NCBI RefSeq assembly: GCF_902167145.1 | Contig: NC_050098.1 | Coordinates: forward strand, 33,784,501 to 33,848,500 | Source of the DNA: Zea mays | Taxonomy: Eukaryota; Streptophyta; Magnoliopsida; Poales; Poaceae | DNA: 64,000 bases | Direction: 5' to 3' | Shown: piece by piece, positions 45,155-56,122 of the stretch | Layout of the letters: each line of letters starts with the position of its first letter | Numbering within the stretch: position 1 is the stretch's first letter | The notes under the pieces: generated by a model | What the model was told of the DNA's origin: nothing | The model's input: only the letters and a program-made list of their open reading frames with translations | Databases searched by the model: none | Position numbers and translations under genes: made by a program

Positions 45155-45265
45155 CCCTTAGGGCCCACACGCCCTTGTAATCCACCAAACAATACTATTC
45201 CGGCCCGCACTCTTTTCCTCTCGGGGGGTGAGGTTTTTAACGAGGCGGAGCCATGTAATATACCT

Positions 45266-45790
45266 GCAAAAGTCGCCTAAGGGTGCAGCCGGAATAGCAC
45301 AACAAGTGCGTTAATCAAAGTCTTTTATGAAAAAGACACTCCACGCAAAAGTCGCCTAAGGGTGCAACCGGAATAGCACAACAAGTGTGTTAATCGAAGT
45401 CTTTCATTAAAAAGACACTCCGTGCAAAAGTCGCCTAAGGGTGCAGCCGGAATAGCACAACAAGTGTGTTAATCGAAGTCTTTTATTAAAAAGATACTCT
45501 GTGCAAAAGTCGCCTTAGGGTGCAGCCGGAGCAGCACAACAAGTGCATCAATCGAAGTCTTTCATTAAAGACGCTCCGTGCGAAAGACGCCCAAGGGTGC
45601 AGCCAGACAGGCACACAACAAAATACGCCATCGAAGTCTCTCGCCGAAAAAACACTACGTGCCCAAAATCGCCTAAGGGTGCAGCCGGAACAGCACAACA
45701 AGTACGTCAATCTACACTCTGCGCAAAAGTCGCCCACGGGTGCAGCCGGATCAGCACAGGCGTGCGAAAACGGCCAACAGGCCACATTAC
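45266..45790. repeat. 79-bp tandem array in the 3' region of element C
   Basis: A unit starting GCAAAAGTCGCCTAAGGGTG recurs at 45266, 45345, 45424 and 45503 (exact 79-bp spacing). More diverged and length-variable copies lie near 45580, 45661 and 45723. It lies between the pol stop and the antisense gene. Confidence 0.85.
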
Positions 45791-46073
45791 AATACATATT
45801 ACAGTTACATACACACGGCGAGGGCACCATATACTACATCGGCTCAACCTTCAGGATGATACCCATGTCCCTATAATTGAACATCATTATCCTCAATTCC
45901 TCACCCTCAAAAAGATTTCGCAGATCCCCCTCACCTATGCTCGCCCCAATCGGCGAGGGCAACAATTCTCGTTTACCGATCCGGTCTACTCGAAGATAGC
46001 CACGCTCCATCCCCATACGACGGCGCCTACCACTTCACGAAAACTCACCCACACTGTGTTTCGACACCACCCT
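45791..46073. other. Spacer between tandem array and antisense gene in element C
   Basis: No coding signal. The stretch probably contains the 3' UTR of the minus-strand gene that ends at about 46074. Confidence 0.4.
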
Positions 46074-49000
46074 TCACCACCTGTACTCAATACTCGCACT
46101 AGGAAGATCAGCAGCCCCGGCACCCTCCACACGCGGCGAAGACTCCGCTGCGGCCACATCTAACGCAGCAAAATAATCCAAGCCTTCATCCGAGGACTCC
46201 TTCGTCCAAGAAAACAAACTCCCAGACTCACCATCAGACTCAAAACACTCAGATCTAGAGCCAAATAAATTATCATCGGCAGACACTACGGTTGAGGCCG
46301 CCACAAAATCAGTATTGCCAGCAGCGGTTGCTTGCGCAGGCCCAAACGTCGGAACCTACGCAGCAACCGAGGTTCAGTATCACAAAAACAAAAGTTTACA
46401 CCAAAAGCCCAAGCCCCTATTCCGCCACCTACGAAGGCCCGGCCGACGCCGCTGGGTCTTCGGCAGCTGGTTCGCCCACCACTTTCGGAGCGTCCTCACC
46501 CGTCAGCGCAGTGGTTGGCACGGGGTCTTCGCCAGCTCCAGTCGGCGCGGGGGTCGCCGAGGGGCCCTCGCCAGCATTGGATGGCGGCGCCAACTCCACC
46601 CCTGTTGCCTCGGGCAGCGCGTTGTCTAGATCACCGAGGTCCTCGACCTCTTCATCATGCGTCATCTAGAGCAATAGCACATTCATTCAACAAACCACAC
46701 ATACCCACACATATAATCACACAAATGCACCTTTACCTGATCCATCGCCCGGTCGGACCTCTCCCGGACAGTCTCTTGGCCGTGAGGGCCCCACATCCTA
46801 TCAAAAAGCGCCCCAGCTGACCGCTTTAGCACTAGGTCCTCGACCTGGAAGATTCCGCACTCGAAGCCTCCGTCTGACTGGTCGAAGACCTCGAAGTGCC
46901 CGCATCCCTCGCGAGACAAGGCATTCACGGCCCCCTCGTAGGTGATGAGGGAGGCGTAGGACATGAGGCCCGTCACAATGGTCGGGAGCACCTCCAGCTC
47001 CTCCTGTAGCCACCCAAGGAAGCGGAGGCCCACCTCCTAACCGGGCACTTCAAAGGGAGCGATCCGCGCACCCAGCTCCTGGTACGCGTCCACCAGCTGC
47101 ATATGCGTCCACTCGACCTTCGCGCGCGTCGAGGCCTCCATTTTGTCCAGGCGGTCGCAGCCGTCGTGCCTCGCCTCCATCTCCTTGGCGCGTTGGTGGG
47201 TGATACTGGCTTCCACCCACGCAAGCTTGCCCTTGGCTTGCGCAGACTGCGCCTCAGCACAAGCTTTGTTTGCGTCCCTCCTCTCCTCCGCCAACTGACA
47301 CCTGAGATCCTCCTTCTCAGCCTTCGCAGCCGCCAGCCTGTTTGCCAGCCTGCGGCTCTTGTTCTCCGCAGCTGACTTGTCCCGAATAGCATCTGTATGC
47401 TGCACTTGGAGGCGCTCGATCCTACCCTCGAGTTGTTGCCTCTCGGCAGCAAACTCCGAAGTCAGGGCGGCTGACGCAACATGGTCGACGAAGACGGTCG
47501 CCTGCCACGAAAAATCCATCAGATTCACAACCACATAAAAACAACGAACTAACAAAGTCCAAGACGGCTTACATGCTTCAGCTGCCACGACGCATGCCTC
47601 AGCTGCTTGGACGCAGAGCCCGCTACATCTTTGGCGGCGGCGGCCGACGAAATTTCACCGCTGGCGCAGAATTTGGACCATGGGTCCTGCGAAGTACCCT
47701 TCGCTCCAACCGCCACCGTAGGCGAAGTGGCCGCCACCGGAGCCGGGACAACAGCCAGCTGCCCCGCATCCGACCCTACACCATAACCTTGTTCAAGACC
47801 CAGTCCCACATAAAAAAACTCACCAACGAGGTAATCCTCCACGCAGATGTCCATGTCAAAGTCGGCACCACCCGCCGCCGCTTCGTCGGTGCGCACCAGC
47901 GACGGCGGCCTTCGCTCCTTCATGGGCTCAGCCGAGGGCGGCTTGCCCGCGCCAGAAGCGGCAGCCCTCGAACCCGCCGAAGACTTGCTGGGCCCAGGGA
48001 CGGCAGGCTTCGCTGCCGGCAGTGGTTTGCTGCTGCCAGGGGCGGTGGACTTCACGCCTCCCCGCGCCCGCTTCACCTCGTGACTAGGATCCCCGACCCT
48101 AGCGAACGCCTGGGGCTTCCACGCCGCATCTTGACGATCCTTGTCCATCAATGCCGATACAACAGCAGCAATATTCCATCCATAAGGAAAAATCTTCATC
48201 ACACAGGCCAAACAAGACGTAAATATGTCCTCGCCGGCCGCCCGGGGAATCAGAACGTTCCTTGGCCATTGACCCCCGGTAACCTTCAGTATTCGCGCCG
48301 AAGACTCCCGGTGCTCGGGCGAAGACATCCTTCCCCCGAGGGCCGCGCAAGTCCCCATCAACTTCACATCAAAACGGTCAGAGACCCCCAACCCCCCACT
48401 GCAGTACCTATTTTTCTCTTTTTAGTGGCCGGGGCAGCCTCCCGCGAAGGGCCTTCCTCAGCCACGGCCACTGTTTTTTCCCGTGGTGGTCAACAGCCGC
48501 AGCAGCGTCATCTCCAGGGTAACCACCGTATGGCAAACGGTTTAACTCGAAGACTCGATTCAAGCGAACATTGGATCCACGAATATCCCAACTCCGCAGA
48601 CTCTCCGTCCTCGGCGCATACCGCCCTACAATCCTCACAGCCCCATCCTCCACTTCACGAACGAACGCGGCTGGGTCTCGACCGCGCAGATCCAAAGCGA
48701 AGGCCGGACTTCGCACCAGCTGCTGGCCCAAAGTAGGCATCTGGCGAGGGCATACTTTGCCAAGCACCCAACCATGTGCCAGGGGCCACACTCCATAACC
48801 AATGAATTCCTCAACCAAATCACGCCCGCTGCTCATGCGGGCAGCGCACCGGAGGGCCCCTTCGTCCTCATCATCCTCCGCCATCTCGAATGGTGGGAAT
48901 GCCACATAACAATGGGAGCACATTACGGCCAGGGGAGCCCTGGGAGGTCTTCGACTTCGCTTCCCGAAACATAAAACCAATAATCCCACCAGTTGCCCCA

Positions 49001-49549
49001 CTTGTTGCGAGCATAGGGAACTAATTCCACGACTTCCGTCGAAGTCTTTCCAGTCCTCAACGTGTAGGTGCACGATCCAAACTGTGCAATCTTACTTCCA
49101 ATCTTTCTCTTTTGCCAATGCAGACAGTAATTCTTGGCGAAGACCTCTACGGAAGGCTGACTGCCATACGAAGTCATCGCCCAGACATACTTCGCCAAGG
49201 CCACCACGGCATTAGGTGTCAACTGGTGGACCTGGACCTCAAACCTCTGCAGGACCTCCGCCACAAAACGATGCGCAGGTAGGCGAAGGCTGGCGATGAA
49301 GAATGCCTCAAACATGACTAACTCACCCTCAGGCTCGAGAATCTCTTCTGCACCCGGGACGTGCCCAACACTGTCCCTAAAATACCCCAACTGTTGCATA
49401 TCCTGCACGCGAACCGAGGAAATCCTCAAAACGCCGAACTCCATCGTGTGGCCCGGCTGTAACTCCACCGCCGCCAAATCGCTCAAGGTATCTTCGGACG
49501 ATGAATCGGCCAGCGACGCATTTGCAGCAGATGAGGAAGAAGACGACAT
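46074..49549 (-). pseudogene. Antisense multi-exon gene of element C (additional ORF)
   Basis: The gene lies opposite to gag-pol. The start is ATG 49549 (MSSSSSSAANASLADSS). The N-terminal block (about 48960-49430; 'AFFIASLRLPAHRF', 'VQVHQLTPNAVV', 'WWDYWFYV') matches the product of the antisense gene of element D in order and spacing. It resembles the 'putative gypsy type transposon' family (PF04195-like). A Pro/Ala-rich middle (47590-48390) precedes a coiled coil (47037-47505). Plausible introns are about 47505-47561 (donor CAT|GTAAGC), 46665-46736 (donor CAG|GTAAAG) and one near 46350-46430. A frameshift near 48950 and a TAG at 47037-47039 break it. The function is unknown. Confidence 0.65.
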
Positions 49550-49706
49550 CGCTACGTACCGTCGGTGGCAACGCACGGTTTGCTTGACGCGGGCCAGATC
49601 TCCGATGCAGAGGAACAAGGAGGGCAGGCGAGCGGGTGAGCGGTTTCAAAAGCTTAGGGTTTTCCGGCGCACACAAAGGTAAGAGTCAGCCCGAGTCGCA
49701 CCGACC

Positions 49707-49714
49707 TTTTTATA
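49707..49714 (-). promoter_or_regulatory. TATA box of the antisense gene of element C
   Basis: TATAAAAA reads on the minus strand about 160 bases upstream of the ATG at 49549. It lies outside the LTR, so this gene may have its own promoter rather than using the LTR. Confidence 0.5.
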
Positions 49715-49882
49715 CACACGGCGCGGCGCTTCGGAAAACTCGTAGTCCAACAGTGCCACGTCCAATCAAAAGTCACCTCAAAAACCCCCGCGGGATCACT
49801 TCGAGCGAGGGTAGCGTCTCCACCATCTAGCGACGTCTTCGACACTAGATGACTTAGTCGAACTCGTCCCTCGGAGGGCAAA

Positions 49883-50362
49883 TGTTGGGGCGAAGGCGAA
49901 GACGCTACCCTTCGCGGGAAGCCTTCGTCGCCTCGCTACACCAACGAAGGCGAGATGATCGGCACGGTTGCCCTTCGTCCTCTCCATTGCAAGACGAAGA
50001 CTAGACTCCGATGAAGTCTGCTAGTCCCGCGTCCTCATCTCGCCCGGAGGCCCACGTGGAATTCGACCCACTGTAACGGGCCCCGCGTGGACAAGCATGT
50101 TACGGGCCTCATCTGTAATAGCTTTTCTTTAATGACGGTCTATAACCTCCCTTTATGGGAATATTCTGGGGATAGTCCGGATACCCGAGGGCATAAACGT
50201 CCTTGCCTTGGGACGTTGGACACTCGGGTACCTATAAATACCCCCGTATAGTGCCCTTGAGAGGCCAGATTAACAGAGCAATTGTCATCCCACGTTAAAC
50301 TCTACTTGCACTCTTTCCAGTTCCCCGTTGGATCCACTTGCCCGGGAGAGCAAGTTCCAACA
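49883..50362 (+). repeat. 3' LTR of element C
   Basis: 480 bp, colinear with 8068-8547 and about 5.6% diverged. TATAAATA lies at 50233-50240. A short purine tract (ggagggcaaa) immediately precedes it. Confidence 0.9.
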
Positions 50363-51330
50363 ACTGTCTCCCCCCACCATGCCTTAGATAAACCACAAGT
50401 GTCTAACATGGCATTCACCAGGTCAGTCAACATACGGTTTTTCCTTTCAGTAATCATGTTTGATTCGGATGAATAGGGAGGCGTCCTCTCATGAATAATG
50501 CCATGTTCTGCACAGAAATCATCAAAGATTTTGGGAAAGAATTCGCCACCACGATCTGATCCAAGACGTTTGATCTTTCTCTCTAGTTGGTTTTCAACTT
50601 CAGCCTTATATATTTTAAAGTAGTCTAAAGCCTCATCTTTAGTTTTTAGCAAGTATACATAGCAAAATCTAGACGCATCATCAATCAATGTCATGAAGTA
50701 TCTCTTGCCACCTTTTGTCAACACCCCATTCATCTCACAAAGATCAGAATGTATGAGTTCTAGAGGTTCTAGGTGTCTCTCCTCAGCAGCCTTGTGAGGC
50801 TTTCGAGGTTGCTTCGACTGCACACAACTATGGCACTTAGAACCTTTGACTATGGTGATATTCAGAATTAAACTCATGGTGGAAAGCTGAGACATAGAGC
50901 CAAAATTAATATGACACAAATGAGAATGCCAAATACTCGCAAGATCATCAACATTAGCGCAAATATGGTTCACAAACTTATTATTGAAATCTAATAGAGA
51001 AAAGTGGAACAAGCCTCCACAATCATAGCCTTTACCTATAAATTGTCCAGACTTACAACTATTTTATTGGACTCTAAAACTACCTTGAACCCATCTCTAC
51101 ATAGAAGGGTTCCGCTAATGAGATTCTTGTGCATAGAAGGGACATGCTGCACGTTCTTCAGCTGCACGATCTTTCCCGAAGTAAACTTCAGATCCACCGT
51201 GCCAATGCCATGAACAAAAGCATGTGACCCATTCCCCATTAGGACAGAGGAATCCCGGGCACCCTGATAAGAAGAGAACAAATTAATGTCAAAACACACA
51301 TGAACATTAGCACCAGTATCAAGCCACCAA
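50363..51330 (-). pseudogene. Copia pol: protease and integrase catalytic core
   Basis: Protease has the LDTGA active-site motif near 51310-51330. Integrase follows with the zinc-binding H...H...C..C pattern (WHSHLCH ... CHSCVQSK) and the catalytic D-D-E residues in 'HSDLCEMNG', 'GSDRGGEF' and 'TERKNRM'. The frame runs up to the C insertion point at 50363-50367 and continues at 8062. The stop at about 51036 and a frame change near 51012 separate the protease from the integrase block. Confidence 0.85.
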
Positions 51331-51346
51331 CTAGGTGATTGAAATA

Positions 51347-52172
51347 CTAACCCTCATTGCTAGCGACCACTGTGTTGACATTGCCCTTTTTGCCACGGCG
51401 ATCCGCTCGATCAAGACAGTCCTTGGCAAAATGACCCGTCTCACCACATGCGAAGCATGTTAGTTCAACCTTGTTCTTCTTCTTTTTGAAGTTGGTAGTT
51501 TTGTTGGGCTTGTTAGATTTTGTCTTCCCTTTGCCCTTGTTGTGGTTCTTCTGAACCATGTTGGTGCCGGAGTGGCCCTCGCCTCCTTTAGATCTCGTGT
51601 CCTTAGCCCGAGCTTTCTCCTCAACATCCAGAGACGCTATCCGATTTTCAACTGATATCTCCTGTCTCTTATGTTTCAGAGATGTGGCGAAGTTCCTCCA
51701 TGTAGAAGGCAACTTTGCAATAATGCATCCAGCCACAAATCGGTCAGGAAGGACAATCTTAAGGTGGTCGAGCTCCTTGGCAATACACTGTATTTCATGA
51801 GCTTGCTCTACAATAGAGTGATTATCAGCCATCTTATAATCATGAAAGCTCTCCATGATATACAGGTCACTGCCAGCATCTGATGCACCATACTTAGTAG
51901 TAAGTGCATCCCACAACTCTTTCACGTCTGTGTGTTGCATATTCGCATCAACCAGACGGTCAACAAGGATGCTAAGAATTGCTCCCGTAAAGATAGTATT
52001 GGCCTCGTCGTACTTTTTTCTCCTCTTCAGGAGTCAGTCCACCCTCAGGTTTGCCTTTACTAACATGGAACACATTCATAACAGTAAGCCAGAGTGTGAC
52101 CTTGACTTGCCACCTCTTAAAGTGCATACTAGTGAATTTTTCTAGCTTCAGCGCGTCGGCAAAACCAGCCAT
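51347..52172 (-). pseudogene. Copia gag
   Basis: Gag forms the particle that packages the element RNA. The start is the ATG at 52172 (MAGFADALKLEKFT), followed by the UBN2-type gag core ('FKRWQVKVTLWLT', 'IQCIAKELDHL'). It ends in a single CCHC zinc knuckle (CFACGETGHFAKDC, about 51430-51475) within a Lys-rich stretch. A frameshift near 52010 breaks the protein. Confidence 0.85.
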
Positions 52173-52211
52173 AGTTAAACTAGGAAATTGTCTACAATAA
52201 GGTTTTTGGAT

Positions 52212-52998
52212 TATTGAAATATTAGACATTTTCTAGATTAAAATCCAAATATAAATCATGACCAACAATAAATAGTCTAGGTGTCTGTTCCACAACAAGT
52301 AACCTAGCAGGATACCTAACAGCATAATCATAAAAATGCAACACACCTCTACCATAACGAATGAAATGAAGTATAAGGTCAAATCAGATGATGCGTACTG
52401 ATCAGACATACTGGTAGACGATGCGGGTCGGAAGCAGCAGGGTCGACGACGTCGAAGCAGCGGGGCCGATGATGTCAAAGTAGCAGGGTCGACGACAAGA
52501 TCACGAGCAGTCGCGTGAGGACGCTTCCAAAAAACCTTATTCGCCCTCTCCCGGTGCAGGATCTCGAAGGCGAAAGGTTCCGTAGACCTGCTCTCTCGAA
52601 CGCAGATGCACGTCGGTGGTCGGGATGAAGAGAACTACGATGGCGGCGCAGTTGTGAGCAGAGGCAAAAACCTAACTTGTGTTGGGATGGGTTTGACGTT
52701 GGCTGCCAGGCGCCTTATATAGGGCCGTGTCCGCGAACCGATAACGATCCGCGATCCGATCTGCACGTTAGGTGAGGCGAGCGAGCACGCGAGCATGTGG
52801 TTCTCCACACTCTCTCCCCTCATCCATGACTTGATGAGTGAGTGTAGCCTCCATATTTAAACTAGTTACACTCCACTTGGATTATCAATATGACACTATT
52901 TGTTCCACCATTCCCTAGCCATACCCATACATGGACTTTTGTGATTTTTCTAGGATGTAATTGAATTTCTCAATTGGGTCTAGCCCATAAATCCAACA
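52212..52998 (-). repeat. 5' LTR of the copia element
   Basis: This 787-bp LTR matches 4480-5468 except for point changes and a deletion of about 200 bp near 52770. Its inner end reads CAATA rather than CAACA, so the terminal dinucleotide is mutated. A TATA box (TATATAAG) lies at 52714-52721. I see no convincing primer-binding site next to it. Confidence 0.85.
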
Positions 52999-53003
52999 GA
53001 TCC

Positions 53004-53160
53004 TCCCTTCCGCGATTGAAGGAAACTGGGTGGTGGAGAATCTTCCTATACCTATGGGCAGGGAAGACATGTGGGCGGCAACAGACGACGGGCTAGCGAA
53101 GGGGACTCGGCCGTCGGTGTCGATTTCAGCGAAGGCAGGTGAGGTCTGTCGATCAGCCAT
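53004..53160 (-). pseudogene. MYB/SANT plus NAM-associated-domain gene, first part of exon 1
   Basis: This is the other side of the interrupted exon 1. The probable start is the ATG at 53160-53158, giving a protein that begins MADRQTSPAF. If one TSD copy and the whole stack are removed, the frame runs on without a break into 4479-4377 and then across the intron into exon 2. The peptide is Ser/Pro-rich with no domain of its own. Disruption by a 48.5-kb insertion, together with the exon 3 frameshift, makes the gene non-functional. Confidence 0.6.
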
Positions 53161-53746
53161 GTGACAGACTGGAGCGATGGTGGCGCGACCGGTGGTGGAC
53201 GAACGAGGAAGCCCGACGAGAGCTTGGCGGGAGTCATGGGAAAGACAACCCGCGTCGCTATGGGTCTATCTGGACTCCATCGTCTCCCTAATAGTTTGAT
53301 GGTGTGGATTGACAAATGGTGGGCTGGAGGAGAGGATCAGTGCAAGAGACGACTGATTCGTACCAGGGGAAGTGGGCGGCTGTTGCAACTTGGAGCACGA
53401 GCTAGAGACGACTCCTCACCAAGAGCCGGCTACAAGATTTTTTTTGCAAATACCCCCTTAAAACACCATAAGAGCCCTTATTAAATATCATTGTATATGT
53501 CCTAAGAACATGGCAAAAAGAGGAAGGGAGAGATCGGCAATTAAACAAAAAAGGAAGAAAAATACCAGATCTTCATGCAGATGTGCGTCAAGTTGCACAG
53601 GGACAAATGTGCAAGGATTGTGGCCGGACTAGCGGATAGCCTCCTGACGCAAATCTACACGATCCCATGGCAGCGTCGATGCAGTGCTTGAAATATATGA
53701 GTGTGCCGGAGATGGAAAATATGCCGCCAAATCTCACGAAGTTAAT
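53161..53746. other. Presumed promoter and upstream region of the MYB/NAM-type gene
   Basis: GC-rich to 53420, then AT-rich. Short open frames exist on both strands, but none has a recognisable domain. I do not see a clear TATA box at a fitting distance from the ATG at 53160. Confidence 0.35.
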
Positions 53747-53878
53747 TTTTTTGAGTAAACATTCGATAGTGGCTCTACCGTTTCATTATAGTAGAATAGA
53801 AGATTGTTCAGTTACAAAACAAGAGAAATAAGAGATAGGGGAGGGGGTATTATAGTTGATTGGATATAAAGGATATGG

Positions 53879-55131
53879 ATTACAGAGTTGTTGCGAAAGC
53901 CAACCGAAATGAGCAGATCTCCTCTTGGATTTGTGAGGCCAGCAATTGGAAGGCTTGTTCCTTGTACTGGAAAACCCTGTGACATTGCTCTTTTCAAATA
54001 TTCCATATAGTGTAAATCATCACTTGCAGTTGATGTGCGTCTCGCGCCGATCGGACCAATGTCTGCCACCAATGTGATATTCCTTGTGGGACTTGTGACG
54101 GCAGATTAAGATGGAAACAATTTGCAATTAGTTGCCAGCAACTGAGGGCATAACTGCAAGATGCCATCAAGTGTATATGAGATTTAGGATCAATCTAGCA
54201 AAGAGTGCAGGTAAAAACAGCGTGTCCCCCATGCCTGATAATTCTATACGCAATAGGTAGTTGACTCTGTAGGAGAAGCCAAAGAAAAATCTTGCATTTA
54301 CTTGGCACCTTTGCCTTCCAAATCTTCATCCACTTGTGTTTGTTTATGGTACCGAAGAATTGGACTTGATACGCCGAACTAGCCATGTAGCAATTGGTGT
54401 TCCCAAAACTCCATGTGTCAGTGTCCTGTTGGTCAGTTAACTGAACAGACCTTACAGCAAGCCAAAGGTGAAGGAACTGACGAGCCTGATCATTAGTAGT
54501 AAGATGTTGAAGACCCACCATCCACCTGTTCCTTGCAAGAGCATTTTTAACTGAGTGATTCTTCCTCCTTGCAAGCCTGAAGCAGCTAGGAGCTATGTCC
54601 ATAGGTGCTGTACCATTAATCCACCTATCCTTCCAGAAAATTATCATTTCCCCATTTCCTAGAGTGAGAACTGTACATGACCGAAAGAGTGCCAATTCAG
54701 CTTCGGTGGTGGCATGAGGTAAAGTGGCCCATGGTTTGCATGTGTCAGCCCATTTATACCAAAGCCAACGAAGCCAGAGTGCTGTGTTGAAGCGGGGCAG
54801 ATGCTTAACTCCCAGCCCACCTAATTTCTTTGGTCGACAGACAGTGTTCCAGTTCACTGGGTAGTGGCCCCTCATATGATCATCATTGCTCTTGAAAAGA
54901 AAATTCCTCCTCAAGCAGTCAATTTTCTTGATTGCCCAATTAGACAAATTCACAGAGGCCATCCAGTAAACTGGTATTGCAGATAAAACGGAGTTTACTA
55001 GGACTAGTTTCCCTGCCCTGTTCAGTAGTCTTCCCTTCCACCCAACAAGCCTGTGTGCAATCTTGTCGACCATAAGCTATTCAGCGGCCCGACTGACTCG
55101 ACCAAAGTGCAGAGGCATACCAAGATAAGTA
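53879..55131 (-). pseudogene. LINE ORF2: RT C-terminal part and zf-RVT domain
   Basis: The part beyond the D insertion begins 'YLGMPLHFGRV' and continues through 'GWKGRLLNRAGKLVLV' to the zinc-binding domain ('WKAKVPSKCKIFLWLL', 'CTLC', then 'HLMASC'). In-frame stops at 55077-55079 and 54195-54197 (TAG where Q is plausible) and a TGA at 53994-53996 sit in an otherwise continuous frame. The last stop is near 53879. Confidence 0.82.
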
Positions 55132-55136
55132 GCTGG

Positions 55137-55817
55137 TGTTGGGGACTTGTTCTCAAATGCTATGAATCAAGAACAAGGCAACACACAATGTTAAATATTA
55201 AAGTCCTTCGTCCTTCGAAACATTATTTCCCCTTGGGTATAATGAATTTCGGACGAAGGTTATGAAGGTCATACCTTCATAATCATAATAAAAGATTAAG
55301 AAAAGATTTATGTACATAATAAGGAAAATAACATAACTACTTTAAACATTACTTACCAATTTATTTCTATTCGTTTTTCTTATATAAATCACGACAAATT
55401 ACAAATGTACCTTCGGCTTGAAGGAAAGTAAGGGTACAAGCGTGATGTCAATGCCAAGTCCGCGTGAACAGTACAGGAATATTGTTCATCTATTTATAGG
55501 CACGGGACGCAGCCCGTATAAAATTACATTAATGCCCTTCACTTTTATCAATAACTCTATAGTAATTCTTCGAGGGCTGATTTGGCTTTTCATCTTAACG
55601 TCGGTTTCCCCTTTCTGCTGTCATGCCGAAGCTCCTCTGCACATAGCTTCGTGATTGTTTCATCCTTCGTCATGATCGTCTTCCATTTCAGTCAAGCTTC
55701 GTCTTGACCATGCTTCTGTATACCCGCAACTTGATTCCGAAGATACCTGCTTGCATACTTAGAAAATATTGTCAAATCACATTTTTGAGGACCTTCGGAA
55801 GCCGAAGGCCCCCAACA
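55137..55817 (-). repeat. 3' LTR of element D
   Basis: 681 bp, TG...CA ends, rich in cttcg/cgaag words like the LTR of element C. Confidence 0.9.
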
Positions 55818-55825
55818 GTAGCCCC

Positions 55826-55866
55826 TCGCAATATTAATTTGCTGTAATGATAAATTCATATTGCGA
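55826..55866. other. Hairpin next to the 3' LTR of element D
   Basis: Arms TCGCAATA and TATTGCGA are perfect complements. Inside them a second pair AATTT/AAATT extends the stem across a small internal loop. It stands 8 bases from the LTR, where element B also has a hairpin. Confidence 0.5.
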
Positions 55867-55970
55867 TATGGACGAAGGCCTTAAGCCGAAGGTCCGAAAA
55901 ACACCTTCTCTTTGCTAGAATAGCAACAGTCTTTGACAAGCGGGACCCTCCAGTTTCAACGCTCTGGGCG

Positions 55971-55978
55971 TATAAATA
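55971..55978 (+). promoter_or_regulatory. TATA box of the antisense gene of element D
   Basis: TATAAATA stands about 150 bases before the ATG at 56123, just inside the 3' LTR. With a start about 30 bases on, the leader would be about 120 bases. Confidence 0.6.
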
Positions 55979-56122
55979 AGAGCTCATCCCGAGTTTATTT
56001 GGTACGCTCTCTTGCCAACTGCTTTTACTCACCCAACTTTTAGCCTGCGCGCAACAACACTTGCTTGGCCTTTTAGATTTTAAAGCTTCGGTTTAGAGAG
56101 CACTTTCTCAACGTTTGCAAGG

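Larger units (their letters stand above)
8068..50362 (+). mobile_element. Tat-lineage Ty3/gypsy retrotransposon C (layer 2), split by element A
   Basis: Two 480-bp LTRs (8068-8547 and 49883-50362) flank gag, protease, RT, dual RNase H and integrase on the plus strand (8588-14157 and 45091-45154). A tandem array and an antisense gene (46074-49549) follow. TSD actgt occurs at 8063-8067 and 50363-50367. I count about 27 differences between the LTRs (5.6%), mostly transitions. Element A inserted close to the end of pol with TSD tcaac. Many stops and frameshifts make C defective. Confidence 0.9.
4480..52998 (-). mobile_element. Ty1/copia retrotransposon, split by a nested gypsy stack (layer 1)
   Basis: The LTRs lie at 4480-5468 (3') and 52212-52998 (5'). 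Gag, protease and the first part of integrase are at 50368-52172, and the rest of integrase, RT and RNase H at 6022-8062, all on the minus strand in the Ty1/copia order. Flanking bases ggtcc (4475-4479) and gatcc (52999-53003) form a 5-bp TSD with one mismatch. LTR divergence of about 25 differences in the first 330 aligned bases makes this the oldest insertion of the stack. Element C entered its integrase gene. Several frameshifts and stops make it inactive. Confidence 0.88.

Noticed and set aside
47573..48736. A 387-codon plus-strand open frame
   Set aside because: It lies opposite the antisense gene of element C, which has homology to that of element D and splice sites; this frame is Arg-rich shadow sequence.
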